From: Agromyces sp. NDB4Y10
Lineage (GTDB): Bacteria; Actinomycetota; Actinomycetes; Actinomycetales; Microbacteriaceae
Length of the DNA stretch: 54,236 bases
Direction: 5' to 3'
NCBI RefSeq assembly: GCF_001620055.1
Contig: NZ_LQGY01000001.1
Coordinates: forward strand, 1 to 54,236
The notes under the pieces were generated by a model, which worked only from the letters and a program-made list of their open reading frames with translations, ran no database searches and was not told the origin of the DNA. Of the stretch, positions 1-8,060 are shown piece by piece. Numbering within the stretch: the first letter of the stretch is position 1; the number at the start of each line of letters is the position of its first letter. The translations under genes and the position numbers were made by a program.

Positions 1-328
1 CCGGGCCGTCGCCGCCGGGGGCGGCGGTCGCGTCGACGCGTCGCACGAGCACCGGGTCGAGCCCGAGGTCGCGGGCGACGGATGCCGCGGCATCCGCCTG
101 CTCGGACGAACCCGCCTGCAGGCCGTGGTCGACGACGACGGCCCCGGCGCGCCATCCGGCCCGCGGCGCCTCGAACGCGGCGGCCGCGGCGAGCGCGAGG
201 GAGTCGGCCCCGCCCGAGAGGGCGACGAGCAGGAGCGGCGCGTCCTCCCGCGGCTCCAGCACCTCGCGCACCGCGCGTCGCACGTCGGCGATCGGCGGCG
301 TCAGCCGTGGTCGTCGCTCGGAGGCCAT
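1..328 (-). CDS. tilS: tRNA(Ile)-lysidine synthase, N-terminal part (cut by window edge)
   Basis: TilS attaches lysine to C34 of the CAU-anticodon tRNA-Ile so that it reads AUA. Only the first ~109 residues are in the window. Directly visible are the ATP-pyrophosphatase P-loop SGGADS at residues 38-43 and the following VVVDHGLQ strand, both typical of the PP-loop N-type domain. ATG at 328 is chosen; a GTG one codon upstream (331) is equally possible. The gene is divergent from ppa, with about 60 bp between the starts. The arrangement tilS next to ppa is familiar from other actinobacteria. Confidence 0.9.
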   Translation of the reverse strand, partial: MASERRPRLTPPIADVRRAVREVLEPREDAPLLLVALSGGADSLALAAAAAFEAPRAGWRAGAVVVDHGLQAGSSEQADAAASVARDLGLDPVLVRRVDATAAPGGDGP

Positions 329-391
329 CACGTAACCTTATTCCGGCCATCCGGGCGCGGGCCGCGCCATCCGCCACACGAGGAGAACAGC

Positions 392-877
392 ATGGGCGAG
401 TACGCCGCCGTCATCGAGATCCCCAAGGGGAGCCGCAACAAGTACGAGGTCGACCACGAGACCGGCCGGGTCTTCCTCGACCGCGTGCTCTACACGAACT
501 TCGTCTACCCGACCGACTACGGCTTCTTCGAGAACACCCTGGGCGACGACGGCGACCCGCTGGACGTGCTCGTGCTCACCCAGTACCCGCTGTTCCCGGG
601 CGTGGGCGTGAAGGTCCGTCCCGTGGGCGTGTTCCACATGACCGACGACGGCGGCGGCGACGCGAAGGTCATCGCGGTGCCCGCGGGCGACCCGCGCTGG
701 AACCACATCCAGGACGTCGACTCGATCCCCGAGTACACGAAGAAGGAGATCGAGCACTTCTTCGAGCACTACAAGGACCTCGAGCCCGGCAAGTGGGTCA
801 AGACCGAGGGCTGGGCCGACGCGGCCGAGGCCGAGTCGCTCATCGCCAAGGCGATCGAGGCGTACCCGGGCCACTGA
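392..877 (+). CDS. ppa: Inorganic pyrophosphatase, family I
   Basis: Soluble cytosolic enzyme that hydrolyses pyrophosphate to two phosphates and so pulls biosynthetic reactions forward. The 161-residue length fits bacterial family I enzymes. The signature DGDPLD lies at residues 53-58, within a run of acidic metal ligands, and the N-terminal IEIPKGS motif contributes the substrate-binding Lys and Arg. ATG at 392 is preceded by AGGAGA at 381-386, a well-spaced ribosome binding site. The reading frame is open further upstream, but the family start is [12 protein letters not shown] possible -10 (TAACCT, 333-338) lies in the divergent gap with tilS. A long hairpin terminator follows at 911-945. 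Confidence 0.96.
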   Translation: MGEYAAVIEIPKGSRNKYEVDHETGRVFLDRVLYTNFVYPTDYGFFENTLGDDGDPLDVLVLTQYPLFPGVGVKVRPVGVFHMTDDGGGDAKVIAVPAGDPRWNHIQDVDSIPEYTKKEIEHFFEHYKDLEPGKWVKTEGWADAAEAESLIAKAIEAYPGH

Positions 878-883
878 GCACGA

Positions 884-903
884 GCGGATGCCGCGGCATC
901 CGC
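884..903. repeat. 20-bp perfect palindrome of the CGGATGCC octamer
   Basis: GCGGATGCCGCGGCATCCGC reads the same on both strands. It lies 7 bp past the ppa stop codon, just before the terminator stem. Eighteen- to twenty-bp versions of the same palindrome occur at 79-96, 27650-27669 and 43390-43407, and single half-sites are scattered through the window (see findings). Confidence 0.9.
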
Positions 904-910
904 TGCACGC

Positions 911-945
911 ACGAGGGGGCGAGCCGATTCGGCTCGCCCCCTCGT
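911..945. terminator. Bidirectional hairpin terminator between ppa and the M23 gene
   Basis: A perfect 16-bp stem (911-926 with 930-945) closes a 3-nt ATT loop. The two flanking genes converge on it (ppa ends at 877, the peptidase at 978), so it can stop transcription from both sides. There is no T-run, as is common for actinobacterial intrinsic terminators. Confidence 0.85.
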
Positions 946-977
946 CTCGTCCCCGGGTCGCCTCGGGGTGCCGTGCC

Positions 978-2300
978 TCAGCCGAGGTAGACGCCGCGCG
1001 CGGCCATGAAGGGCTGCGGGTCGATGCGACTCCAGCCGCTGTAGACCTCGAAGTGCAGGTGGCATCCGGTCGATGCGCCGGTGGTGCCGCTCGACGCGAT
1101 CACCTGGCCCGAGGACACCCACTGGCCGTAGCCGACGAAGAGGCCGCCCGGCCGGATGTGCGCGTACCCGGTGGAGATCCCGCCGCCGTGGTCGATCTTG
1201 ATGAAGTTGCCGTAGCTGCCCGAGTAGCCCGAGAAGACCACGCGGCCGCTCGTCGCGGCGTAGATGGGCGCCGAGCAGCCCGTGGCGATGTCGGTCGCGT
1301 AGTGGAACGGGTTCGTGCAGTACCCGCCGCTGCAGATCACCTGACGCGGGCCGTACACACCGGAGATGTAGCCGTAGGCGGGCTTCGACCAGCCGGAGCC
1401 GCCGCCTCCGCCGCCGCCACCGCCGCCACCACCACCGGCAGCGGCGGCCGCCGCCGCCTCGCGCTTGCGGCGCTCCTCCTCGGCCTTGCGGCGGCGCTCC
1501 TCCTCTTCCTTGCGTTTGCGCTCGCCCTCCTCGTACGCGGCGGTCGTCTTCGCCTCGGTGTCGCGGAGGAACTTCAGCTGCTGGTCGAGCTCGATCTTCT
1601 TCGACTCGGACTCGGCGAGCGCCGTCTCGGCCGCGGCCTGGGCGGCCTGGGCCGCGACAAGGGCCTTCTCGGCCGCGATGCGGAGCTTCTCGCGTTCGGC
1701 GCGGGCCACCTCCGCCTGGTCGGCGAGGGACTGCGCCGTGTTGCCGGCCTCCTTGGCCTGCGCGTAGATGTCGCCGGTGCGCTCGACCAGCTTCTCCATC
1801 GAGCCGAGTCGGGCGAGCAGCTCGTCGGTGCGCCGGGCGTCGCCGGCGTCGATGAGCATGTTGACGCCGAGGTCGGTGCTGCCCGTGCGGTAGAGCTGCG
1901 CGGCGACCTGCCCCGCGCTGCGCTCCGCTGCCTCCGCTTCGGCGGCGGCGGCGTCGGCCTGCGACTGGATCTCCTCGGCGCGGCGGGCGGCGTCGTCGTA
2001 TTCCTGCTGGGCGACGAGGAGTTCCTCGGTCCGCCGCTCGGCCTCGGCGCGGGCGACGGCCACGTTCTCCTCGAGCTGCGCGATGAGGGCGATGATCTGG
2101 TCCACGGCCTTGGCGGCGGCGCGCGTGTCGGCCTTCGCCTTCTGCAGCTCCTGCCACGTCGGGTAGTCCGCGGCGGAGGCGGGCGCGGGGTCGGCCACGA
2201 CACCCCCGGTCGCGGCGAACATGAGCACGATGGCCGCCGCGACGGCGCGCAGCCTCGACCCGGCGCGGCCGGGTGCTCGGCGCTCTGCGTCTCGCGACAT
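978..2300 (-). CDS. Secreted coiled-coil / LytM (M23) peptidoglycan hydrolase-like protein
   Basis: 440 residues. An arginine-rich N-terminus and hydrophobic stretch (about 12-43) form a signal peptide. A long Ala/Glu/Lys/Arg-rich coiled coil (about 50-275) follows, then poly-Ala and a run of 13 glycines as linker (about 286-305), and a C-terminal peptidase M23/LytM domain (about 310-435). The zinc-site motifs HYATDIATGC (HxxxD) and HLHFEV are intact, so catalysis is plausible. The architecture resembles EnvC/RipC-type divisome hydrolases or their activators. It probably acts outside the membrane on peptide cross-links during cell separation. It is transcribed alone, away from the tRNA cluster. 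Confidence 0.9.
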   Translation of the reverse strand: MSRDAERRAPGRAGSRLRAVAAAIVLMFAATGGVVADPAPASAADYPTWQELQKAKADTRAAAKAVDQIIALIAQLEENVAVARAEAERRTEELLVAQQEYDDAARRAEEIQSQADAAAAEAEAAERSAGQVAAQLYRTGSTDLGVNMLIDAGDARRTDELLARLGSMEKLVERTGDIYAQAKEAGNTAQSLADQAEVARAEREKLRIAAEKALVAAQAAQAAAETALAESESKKIELDQQLKFLRDTEAKTTAAYEEGERKRKEEEERRRKAEEERRKREAAAAAAAGGGGGGGGGGGGGSGWSKPAYGYISGVYGPRQVICSGGYCTNPFHYATDIATGCSAPIYAATSGRVVFSGYSGSYGNFIKIDHGGGISTGYAHIRPGGLFVGYGQWVSSGQVIASSGTTGASTGCHLHFEVYSGWSRIDPQPFMAARGVYLG

Positions 2301-2435
2301 GATCCCCTCATCCGCGCGGCCCGTTCAGGACCCGCGCTCGTGTCGTCCGTGCGGGCAGTGGCCATGTCACCGTAGGCGCGGCGGGGGTCGCTTCCGGGGA
2401 TTTCGGCCCCGCGTGGCGCGGTTCGGCGGCTCGTT

Positions 2436-2464
2436 TTGGAATCTGGCCGCCGAATGCGTATGCT
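2436..2464 (+). promoter_or_regulatory. Sigma-70-type promoter of the tRNA cluster
   Basis: -35 TTGGAA (2436-2441) and -10 TATGCT (2459-2464) are separated by exactly 17 bp and lie 36 bp upstream of tRNA-Glu. This is one of the closest matches to the housekeeping consensus in the window, as expected for stable RNA genes. Confidence 0.7.
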
Positions 2465-2499
2465 GTCTTCTCGGCGGTCATGCCCCGGTATGACACTCC

Positions 2500-2572
2500 G
2501 GCCCCATCGTTTAGCGGCCTAGGACACCGCCCTTTCACGGCGGCAGCACGGGTTCGAATCCCGTTGGGGTCA
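2500..2572 (+). tRNA. tRNA-Glu (anticodon TTC)
   Basis: A 73-nt cloverleaf: acceptor GGCCCCA pairs with TGGGGTC (one G-T wobble), anticodon loop CTTTCAC on a CCGCC/GGCGG stem, and T-arm ACGGG-TTCGAAT-CCCGT. CCA is not encoded. It reads GAA and GAG codons and is first in a Glu-Asp-Phe cluster. Confidence 0.97.
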
Positions 2573-2610
2573 CCCTGCGATGGGTTTACAATTGAACAGC
2601 TTCTTTACGA

Positions 2611-2684
2611 GGCCCTGTGGCGCAGTTGGTTAGCGTGCCGCCCTGTCACGGCGGAGGTCGCGGGTTCAAGTCCCGTCAGGGTCG
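2611..2684 (+). tRNA. tRNA-Asp (anticodon GTC)
   Basis: A 74-nt cloverleaf with acceptor GGCCCTG/CAGGGTC, anticodon loop CTGTCAC, T-loop TTCAAGT and discriminator G. It lies 38 bp after tRNA-Glu with no convincing promoter of its own, so it is probably co-transcribed with tRNA-Glu. Confidence 0.97.
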
Positions 2685-2694
2685 CTCAGGCGAC

Positions 2695-2724
2695 AAGCCC
2701 TTTCCCTTTCGAGAGAAGGGGCTT
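2695..2724 (+). terminator. Intrinsic terminator after tRNA-Asp
   Basis: A 10-bp stem (2695-2704 with 2715-2724, one G-T) with a 10-nt loop, followed by TTTCTCCTT. It implies that tRNA-Phe is transcribed separately or by read-through. Confidence 0.75.
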
Positions 2725-2771
2725 TCTCCTTATCGAGGCACCGGTTCCGATTCGTCGGGCGGATGCCGCGA

Positions 2772-2844
2772 GGCTCTGTAGCTCAGTTGGTAGAGCGTTC
2801 GACTGAAAATCGAAAGGTCACCGGATCGATGCCGGTCGGAGCCA
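2772..2844 (+). tRNA. tRNA-Phe (anticodon GAA)
   Basis: A 73-nt cloverleaf with acceptor GGCTCTG/CGGAGCC, anticodon loop CTGAAAA on TTCGA/TCGAA, and T-stem ACCGG/CCGGT. The T-loop is ATCGATG, so position 54 is A rather than the nearly universal T. The stems are otherwise perfect, so I treat it as functional. A CGGATGCC octamer lies immediately upstream (2759-2766), and a strong terminator follows. Confidence 0.95.
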
Positions 2845-2854
2845 CATCGTCAGG

Positions 2855-2878
2855 AAACCCCCGGTTCGCCGGGGGTTT
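2855..2878 (+). terminator. Intrinsic terminator after tRNA-Phe
   Basis: AAACCCCCGG-TTCG-CCGGGGGTTT is a 10-bp stem closed by a stable TTCG tetraloop and ending in TTTT. It is the most classical rho-independent terminator in the window. Confidence 0.93.
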
Positions 2879-3010
2879 TCGCGTATCCGGCGCCGGGTGC
2901 ACCGCGCGGGTGGTGCGCAGGCTTGCAGTCAGACGGGGGCAACGTCAAGGGTGTTCTTGGATGCCGCTGCGGCGTCGGAGACTGGCGTCCGACGGAGTCG
3001 AAGGGACGCC

Positions 3011-3286
3011 ATGCGTGTGATCAGGATCATCGTCGACGGGCGGGAGTACGTCCTGCCGGCCGACCAGGACGTCGCGGGGATCATGACGCGGATCACCGAT
3101 CAGGTTCGCGCCGGCGGCGGCTTCGTCGAACTCGTCGACGCGCCGGGCCGCACGCTGAGCGTCCTCGTGTCGCCGGGGATGAGCCTGGCCATCGAGGTGC
3201 GCGCGTCGGAGGACGCCCTCCGGGGTTCGGATCTCGGGGCGGACCCGGTCGAGCCCTCCTGGTTCGACCCGTTCGACATCACCTGA
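3011..3286 (+). CDS. Small protein of unknown function (91 aa)
   Basis: I do not recognise a family. The 91-residue product begins MRVIRIIVDGREYVLPADQD and has alternating hydrophobic strands with a conserved-looking GGGFVELVDAPG turn. The C-terminus is acidic (about 70-91) and ends in aromatic residues WFDPFDIT. No signal peptide or membrane segment is present. It is the first gene after the tRNA cluster and lies about 110 bp before the first KLRR paralogue, so co-regulation is possible. Third-position GC bias supports coding. ATG at 3011 follows GAAGGGA. Confidence 0.75.
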   Translation: MRVIRIIVDGREYVLPADQDVAGIMTRITDQVRAGGGFVELVDAPGRTLSVLVSPGMSLAIEVRASEDALRGSDLGADPVEPSWFDPFDIT

Positions 3287-3393
3287 CGCCGGATCGACTA
3301 GCAGACCGGAACGGCGTCGATCAAGCCCGCCACGGGTCTTACCGGAGGCGGACGGGTGGCGTTACCGTGAGGTCAGGCACGCGGGAGGACCAC

Positions 3394-3738
3394 ATGGGCA
3401 GACTGCACTACGGCGACTCGTCGTTCGAGATGGAGGACCGCCTGCTGGCGCATCTCCAGCTCATCATCGGGGCGAAGCTCCGCCGCGGTGAGAACTTCTT
3501 CATGAGCTGGCGCGCGGACGAGTCCAGCGGATTGGGCCGGCACGCGGTCTGGGTCGACAACGGCGTGCCCATCCACTGCCAGTACGACGCCGCAGTGCCG
3601 GTGGAGCTCAACCTGGCCTGGGCCGAGCGCCTCGCCGACCTCGCCTCCAAGGGTGGCGGCCTCATCATCCAGGCCGAAGACGTTCCCCTCGGCATCGAGG
3701 AGGCCGACGAATCGGCACAACCCCAGAACGCGAGCTGA
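3394..3738 (+). CDS. DUF7882-type small protein, paralogue 1 (114 aa)
   Basis: Starts MGRLHYGDSSFEMEDR and contains the family core HL...KLRRGENFFMSW (about residues 20-39), a VWVDNGVPIH strand in the middle, and an LNLAWAERLADLASKGGGLII segment (about 72-95). I know this family from Microbacteriaceae, where it is often wrongly labelled ATP-dependent DNA ligase; at this size it cannot be a ligase. Two more copies are in the window (4241 and 44109). Function is unknown. The fold is predicted alpha/beta, soluble and cytosolic. GGGAGGA at 3383-3389 is its ribosome binding site, and TACCGT (3363-3368) is a likely -10. Confidence 0.85.
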   Translation: MGRLHYGDSSFEMEDRLLAHLQLIIGAKLRRGENFFMSWRADESSGLGRHAVWVDNGVPIHCQYDAAVPVELNLAWAERLADLASKGGGLIIQAEDVPLGIEEADESAQPQNAS

Positions 3739-3750
3739 GCGCGGGCGAGC

Positions 3751-4071
3751 TCAGTAGTCGTCGTACTCCTCCTCGTCGACGTCGCCGACGACCGCGATGT
3801 TGCGGAGCTTCCGGGTCTCCGCGGCCATGTACGCGACCAGCTCCTCGTCGACCAGTTCGTCGTGCTCGCCGGGCTCCTCATCCGAGATGAGTTCGCTCGC
3901 CGGTCCGATGAGGACCGTGGAGTGCCCGAGCGACCCGTCCGGCCGGCGCGTGGGGATCCGCACGGTGGCCGACGCCCGGACGTCGGCGAGTGCACCGGCG
4001 TAGTCGAGCAGCGCCCTGGCGATCGCCGACCCCGTCAGCACGGAGTCCCCTGAGTAGTAGAGCCGGTCCAT
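3751..4071 (-). CDS. Acidic small protein of unknown function (106 aa)
   Basis: Unrecognised. It begins MDRLYYSGDSVLTG, has a central strand region with IPTRRPDG and TVLIGPASEL, and ends in a strongly acidic tail (VDEEEYDDY). There is no signal or membrane segment. It converges with paralogue 1 (12 bp between the stops) and is divergent from paralogue 2, so it is flanked on both sides by the same family. The shared intergenic region carries a 10-bp inverted repeat. A role linked to those proteins is a guess from position only. Confidence 0.75.
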   Translation of the reverse strand: MDRLYYSGDSVLTGSAIARALLDYAGALADVRASATVRIPTRRPDGSLGHSTVLIGPASELISDEEPGEHDELVDEELVAYMAAETRKLRNIAVVGDVDEEEYDDY

Positions 4072-4106
4072 GGTTCCTGCTTACTCCTGCGGCGGCGATT
4101 GCACAC

Positions 4107-4176
4107 GGGCTTGACGTCGTCGCGCCGTCGGCGCAAGGCGGTTGCCGACTCGCACCTGAGCCCGTTCGTCAAGCCC
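4107..4176. promoter_or_regulatory. Separated inverted repeat in a divergent promoter region
   Basis: GGGCTTGACG (4107-4116) recurs inverted as CGTCAAGCCC (4167-4176) between the divergent genes at 4071 and 4241. The same GGGCTTGA core occurs once upstream of paralogue 1 (inverted, 3321-3328). I read it as paired operator sites, but no regulator can be assigned. Confidence 0.45.
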
Positions 4177-4240
4177 TTGTCGGGTGAAAACCGCGAACGC
4201 ACAATGGCCGTAGGCCAGCTGGGGGGCGGTGAGTACTGAC

Positions 4241-4651
4241 ATGGGTTGCCTGACGATCGCGGGGCTCGCCACCATCGAGCTCGACGACGACCTGACCGCG
4301 CACCTGCACGCGGTGCTCGTGGCGAAGTTGCGTCGCAACGAGCCGGTCCTGCTCGAGTGGACCGGAACCGGGGAGCACGCCCAGCAGGTGTGGGTCCATC
4401 CGTCCGCCGGCGTGCTCGCGTCGTACGACCTGCCTCGCCCGCCCGACCTCGACCGGCTCTGGCTCGACCGCCTGATGATCGCGGCGAACTCGGTGTCGGG
4501 TATCTCGATCGAGGCCGCCGACCTTCACCGGCACACGCGGGTGGTCCCGGCGGCGACCCGAGCCGTCGTGGACGGCCTCGGCGCCGTGCGGCCACCGCCG
4601 CCGCCGCCGACGACGACGCGGGAGTCGGACGAGCACGACGCGCGTTCCTGA
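4241..4651 (+). CDS. DUF7882-type small protein, paralogue 2 (136 aa)
   Basis: Aligns with the copies at 3394 and 44109: MGCLTIAG start, HLHAVLVAKLRRNEPVLLEW core (about 23-43), a VWVHPSAGV strand, and LDRLWLDRLMIAANSVSG (about 77-94). The glycine triplet of paralogue 1 is reduced here. It carries an extra, variable C-terminal tail with a six-Pro run and charged end. ATG at 4241 is preferred over the in-frame GTG at 4229 because the paralogues begin at this methionine and GGTGAG lies 7 bp upstream. Function unknown. Confidence 0.83.
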   Translation: MGCLTIAGLATIELDDDLTAHLHAVLVAKLRRNEPVLLEWTGTGEHAQQVWVHPSAGVLASYDLPRPPDLDRLWLDRLMIAANSVSGISIEAADLHRHTRVVPAATRAVVDGLGAVRPPPPPPTTTRESDEHDARS

Positions 4652-4690
4652 CGCGCGGTGCGGATCGGCGCGCCGGCGCCGAGGGCCGGT

Positions 4691-5953
4691 TCACCCGTGA
4701 TCCCGCACACGCACACCTCCCGACGGGTTCGCCGGCAGGATGGCGGGCACCTCGGCGATCGGATCGACGATGCCGATCGGACCCGACAGCGTGCCCATGC
4801 CATCGCCGGCCCCGCGCGGCTGCGGCTCCTCCGCGACGAGCTCCCGCTCGAGCAGCCTCCGCAGTCCCGGGGCTCCTCCCCGGAGGAACGCCCGGCGCTG
4901 CCGTTCCGCCCCGGTGCCGTCCGCGAGGACGCGTTCCGTCCCGTCGACGACGGCGTCGAGGTCGCCGGCCGCGGCGAGGACGTCGGAAAGGGCGAACACC
5001 AGCCCGCGCACCGCCTGCTCGGCAGGCACGAGCGCGCCGGCCGACGGGTCGTACACGCTCTCGCGGAGCCCGTGCCGCGCGGAGTGGAGGATCGCCGCAC
5101 TGAGCAGCTCGCCGGGAGGCGCCTCCTGCGCCATCGCCGTCGCCGATGACTCGAGGGACCGCGTCACCAGCGCGCGGCACAGCGCTGCTACGAGCAGGGA
5201 CGACTCCGCGTCGAGCTGCGCATCGGCCATCCGGAACTCGATCGTCGGCAGGTGATCCGACAGGCGCAGGTTCCACATGATGAGTGCGCGGTCGAAGGTG
5301 CCGCCGACGCCGATGAGCGCGTCGACCCGGCGGTCGTAGTCGTCGGCGTCGGCGAAGACCGGCGGGCAGCCCGCTGTGGTCCAGCGCCGCAGCAGCACCG
5401 TCCGCCAGCTGTCGTAGCCGCTGTCCCGGCCGCGCCAGAGCGGCGAGTTGGCCGCGAACGCGGTCAGCAACGGCATCCACGGCCGGGCGGCGTTCAGTGC
5501 CCGGACGCCCGCAGCGCGATCCGGTACGGCGACGTGGATGTGGAGGCCGCTCACCTGGTGATCGGCGATGATCCCGAGCATGTCCTCGGCGATGCGCCCG
5601 TATCGGACCACGTCGTCGGTGAGACGAGGATCCGTCACGCAGTCCGGGGCCGTCCCGACGCCGGCCGCGACCAGTCCGAGACGGCTCGCCGACCGGGCGA
5701 CGGCGCGCCGGAAGCCCACGAGAGCCGACCGGCCTTCGTCGAGCGTGCTCAGCACGACGGAGGCGTGCTCGATCTGCGAGGCGAGGAACTCGCGGTGCGC
5801 CACCGCGGCCCACGGCGTCCTGGCCAGCCGACGCAGCACCGCGGCACCCGCGTCCGCGGGCAGCAACGTGCTGGGATGCAGGAATTGGAACTCCTCCTCG
5901 ATGCCGAACGTCCGCATCACCCGGGAGTCGTTCACCCCGCCGGCCTGGCTCAT
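4691..5953 (-). CDS. Carboxylate-amine ligase / glutamate-cysteine ligase-like (GCS2, YbdK type)
   Basis: 420 residues of the GCS2 superfamily, which ligates glutamate to cysteine or another amine using ATP. Visible motifs are GIEEEFQFL near residue 15, with the acidic metal ligands, and [11 protein letters not shown] (about 135), the core His-x-His. YbdK members have only weak glutamate-cysteine ligase activity. Actinobacteria use mycothiol rather than glutathione, so an EgtA-like or other amide-forming role is possible. Its ATG overlaps the ctaD stop (ATGA), showing translational coupling to an oxidase subunit, an unusual partner. About 50 extra C-terminal residues are Pro/Gly-rich. Confidence 0.85.
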   Translation of the reverse strand: MSQAGGVNDSRVMRTFGIEEEFQFLHPSTLLPADAGAAVLRRLARTPWAAVAHREFLASQIEHASVVLSTLDEGRSALVGFRRAVARSASRLGLVAAGVGTAPDCVTDPRLTDDVVRYGRIAEDMLGIIADHQVSGLHIHVAVPDRAAGVRALNAARPWMPLLTAFAANSPLWRGRDSGYDSWRTVLLRRWTTAGCPPVFADADDYDRRVDALIGVGGTFDRALIMWNLRLSDHLPTIEFRMADAQLDAESSLLVAALCRALVTRSLESSATAMAQEAPPGELLSAAILHSARHGLRESVYDPSAGALVPAEQAVRGLVFALSDVLAAAGDLDAVVDGTERVLADGTGAERQRRAFLRGGAPGLRRLLERELVAEEPQPRGAGDGMGTLSGPIGIVDPIAEVPAILPANPSGGVRVRDHG

Positions 5954-7719
5954 GGCGCCTCCGTCCCGCGCTCCTCGCCAGCGCGACTCCGGACGGTGTC
6001 GTCCGTCGCCTCGAGCGTCGGGGCGTCGGGCGCGTCCCGCAGGTGCGGGCCGCCGATGCCGACGGGGATCCCGGCCTCGGGGTGGTGCACGTCGAACGCC
6101 GGCGACTCCGAGCGGATTCGTGGGATCGAGGTGAAGTTGTGCCGCGGCGGCGGGCAGCTGGTCGCCCACTCGAGGGAGCGCCCGTAGCCCCAGGGGTCGT
6201 CGACCGCGACCTTCGGCGCGCGCCGAGCAGTCAGGTACACGTTGGCGAAGAAGGGGAGCATCGACACCGCGAGCAGGAACGCGCCCACCGTGGAGAGCTG
6301 GTGCATCCACGTCACGCCGTCCTCCGGCAGGTACGAGGCGTACCGACGCGGCATCCGCACCACGCCCAGCCAGTGGTGGATCAGGAAGGTCATGTGGAAT
6401 CCGATGAACAGGGTCCAGAAGTGCCACTTGCCGAGGGTCTCGTCGAGCATCGTGCCGGTCCACTTCGGCCACCAGAAGTAGAACCCGGAGAACATGGCGA
6501 ACACCACGGTTCCGAACACCACGTAGTGGAAGTGCGCCACGACGAAGTAGGTGTCGTGCACGTGGAAGTCGAGCGGCGGCGACGCGAGGATCACCCCGGT
6601 CAGCCCGCCGAAGACGAACGTGACGAGGAACCCGATCACCCACAGCATGGGCGTCTCGAACGTGATCGACCCGCGCCACATGGTGCCGATCCAGTTGAAG
6701 ATCTTGACGCCCGTCGGGACCGCGATGAGCACGGTCATGAGCGAGAACCACGGCAGCAGGACGCTTCCCGTCGTGAACATGTGGTGCGCCCACACGGATA
6801 CCGACAACGCCGCGATCGCGATGGTCGCGTAGATGATCGTCTTGTAGCCGAACAGCGGCTTGCGACTGAATACGGGGACGACCTCGGAGATGATGCCGAA
6901 GAACGGCAGCGCGATGACATAGACCTCGGGGTGCCCGAAGAACCAGAACAGGTGCTGCCAGAGGATGGCCCCGCCGGTCTCCGGATCGAAGACGTGCGCC
7001 CCGAAGATGCGGTCGGCGGCGAGGGCGAAGAGCGCGGCGGCGAGGATCGGGAAGGCGATCAGGACGAGGATCGACGTGATCAGGATGTTCCAGCTGAACA
7101 CCGGGACGCGGAACATCGTCATGCCGGGCGCACGCATGGTGATGATCGTCGTGATGAAGTTCACCGCGCCGAGGATCGTGCCGAACCCGGTGAGCGCCAG
7201 GCCGAGCACCCAGAGATCTCCCCCGAGTTCGGGTGAGAACGTGGCCGTCGACAGGGGCGTGTACGCCGTCCATCCGAACGAGGCCGCCCCCTGCGGTGTC
7301 AGGTAGCCGCCCACCGCGATGAGCGAGCCGAAGAAGAAGAGCCAGAACGACAGCGCGTTCAGTCGAGGGAACGCGACATCCGGAGCACCGATCTGCAGCG
7401 GCATGATCACGTTGGCGAACCCGGCGAACAGCGGGGTCGCGAACAGCAGCATCATGATCGTGCCGTGCATGGTGAACAGCTGGTTGTACTGGTCCCTCGT
7501 CTGCAGGATTTCCAGGCCTGGCTCGAAGAGCTGCGCGCGGATGATCAACGCCAGCACGCCGCCGAGGCAGAAGTAGAGGAAGGACGTCGTGAGGTAGAGG
7601 TACCCGATGACCTTGTGGTCGGTCGACGTGAGGAAGCTCGCGAGCAGGCCGCGCCGGCGCTGCCGGATCGGCCGGCCGGCCGAGGTCGTGGTCGTCGGGG
7701 CGGATTCGAGGCGGGTCAT
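5950..7719 (-). CDS. ctaD: Cytochrome c oxidase subunit I (haem-copper oxidase), solitary copy
   Basis: 589 residues with about 12 membrane segments. The catalytic motifs are intact: MHGT (low-spin haem ligand), the GHPEVY loop with the CuB His and cross-linked Tyr, the HH CuB pair (WAHHMF), and HFHYV with haem ligands. It is therefore a full A-type subunit that should reduce oxygen to water. Genes for subunits II, III and IV (ctaC, ctaE, ctaF) are not adjacent, so this is probably a second copy that borrows partners. It is coupled to the ligase downstream (ATGA) and to a short upstream frame (TGATG). Start ATG at 7719; GTG at 7722 is possible. Confidence 0.93.
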   Translation of the reverse strand: MTRLESAPTTTTSAGRPIRQRRRGLLASFLTSTDHKVIGYLYLTTSFLYFCLGGVLALIIRAQLFEPGLEILQTRDQYNQLFTMHGTIMMLLFATPLFAGFANVIMPLQIGAPDVAFPRLNALSFWLFFFGSLIAVGGYLTPQGAASFGWTAYTPLSTATFSPELGGDLWVLGLALTGFGTILGAVNFITTIITMRAPGMTMFRVPVFSWNILITSILVLIAFPILAAALFALAADRIFGAHVFDPETGGAILWQHLFWFFGHPEVYVIALPFFGIISEVVPVFSRKPLFGYKTIIYATIAIAALSVSVWAHHMFTTGSVLLPWFSLMTVLIAVPTGVKIFNWIGTMWRGSITFETPMLWVIGFLVTFVFGGLTGVILASPPLDFHVHDTYFVVAHFHYVVFGTVVFAMFSGFYFWWPKWTGTMLDETLGKWHFWTLFIGFHMTFLIHHWLGVVRMPRRYASYLPEDGVTWMHQLSTVGAFLLAVSMLPFFANVYLTARRAPKVAVDDPWGYGRSLEWATSCPPPRHNFTSIPRIRSESPAFDVHHPEAGIPVGIGGPHLRDAPDAPTLEATDDTVRSRAGEERGTEAP

Positions 7720-7835
7720 CACGCCACCTCGGGGTGCGCATGCAGGGACGCGGCCGCGACCACATCGGGCGCGGGGACAGGGACGACCTCGAGTCCCGCT
7801 GCGGTGAGCGGGCGCTGCCGGTGGTATCGCATCAT
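7719..7835 (-). CDS. Possible small leader protein coupled to ctaD (38 aa)
   Basis: A short frame begins [20 protein letters not shown] and ends in TGATG, its stop codon sharing one base with the ctaD ATG. AGGAG at 7840-7844 lies 4-7 nt before its two tandem ATG codons and is the best ribosome binding site in this region; ctaD itself has only GAGGTGG. This supports translation of the leader with coupling into ctaD. It has no homologue that I recognise and no membrane segment. It could equally be an untranslated stretch whose ribosome binding site serves a longer ctaD (GTG at 7839). Confidence 0.4.
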   Translation of the reverse strand: MMRYHRQRPLTAAGLEVVPVPAPDVVAAASLHAHPEVA

Positions 7836-7909
7836 GCACTCCTCGTCGGACGACGTGCCGTCCGGAGCGCCGTGTTCCATCGAGCGTGACCGCCCCGCTT
7901 CGCCGGGAT

Positions 7910-8003
7910 CAGACCCTTGACATTCCGCATGAAACGCGCTCCCTGCTCGCAGGCACCACGACGGCTTCGGGGTGCAGGTCGGGGGGTCGAAGTCAAGGGT
8001 CTG
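7910..8003. promoter_or_regulatory. 12-bp inverted repeat between the ctaD leader and a divergent gene
   Basis: CAGACCCTTGAC (7910-7921) and its exact complement GTCAAGGGTCTG (7992-8003) flank 70 bp in the divergent gap. Inside lie a further CCTGC/GCAGG palindrome and GCACC/GGTGC arms, so the whole could fold into a cruciform. The CTTGAC core resembles the repeat at 4107-4176. It may be an operator pair; a short degenerate element with terminal repeats is the alternative, but no target-site duplication is visible. Confidence 0.4.
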
Positions 8004-8060
8004 CCGCCCGGTGAACCGGCGCGCCAGCGTGGTGCCATCGGTCAGGCGAAGGGAAGCACG

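Noticed and set aside
125..391. An N-terminal extension of ppa (frame open from 125)
   Set aside because: The extension overlaps tilS antisense, is low complexity, and is absent from the family; a good ribosome binding site precedes 392.
2772..2844. tRNA-Phe as an integration site for an island
   Set aside because: No direct repeat of its 3' end was found downstream, and there is no integrase gene in the window.
5950..5953. A frameshift joining ctaD and the ligase into one fusion protein
   Set aside because: Both have complete ends and a normal ATGA overlap; they are separate proteins.
7910..8003. A small insertion element with 12-bp terminal inverted repeats
   Set aside because: No transposase, no target-site duplication and no second copy were seen; kept only as a possible operator pair.
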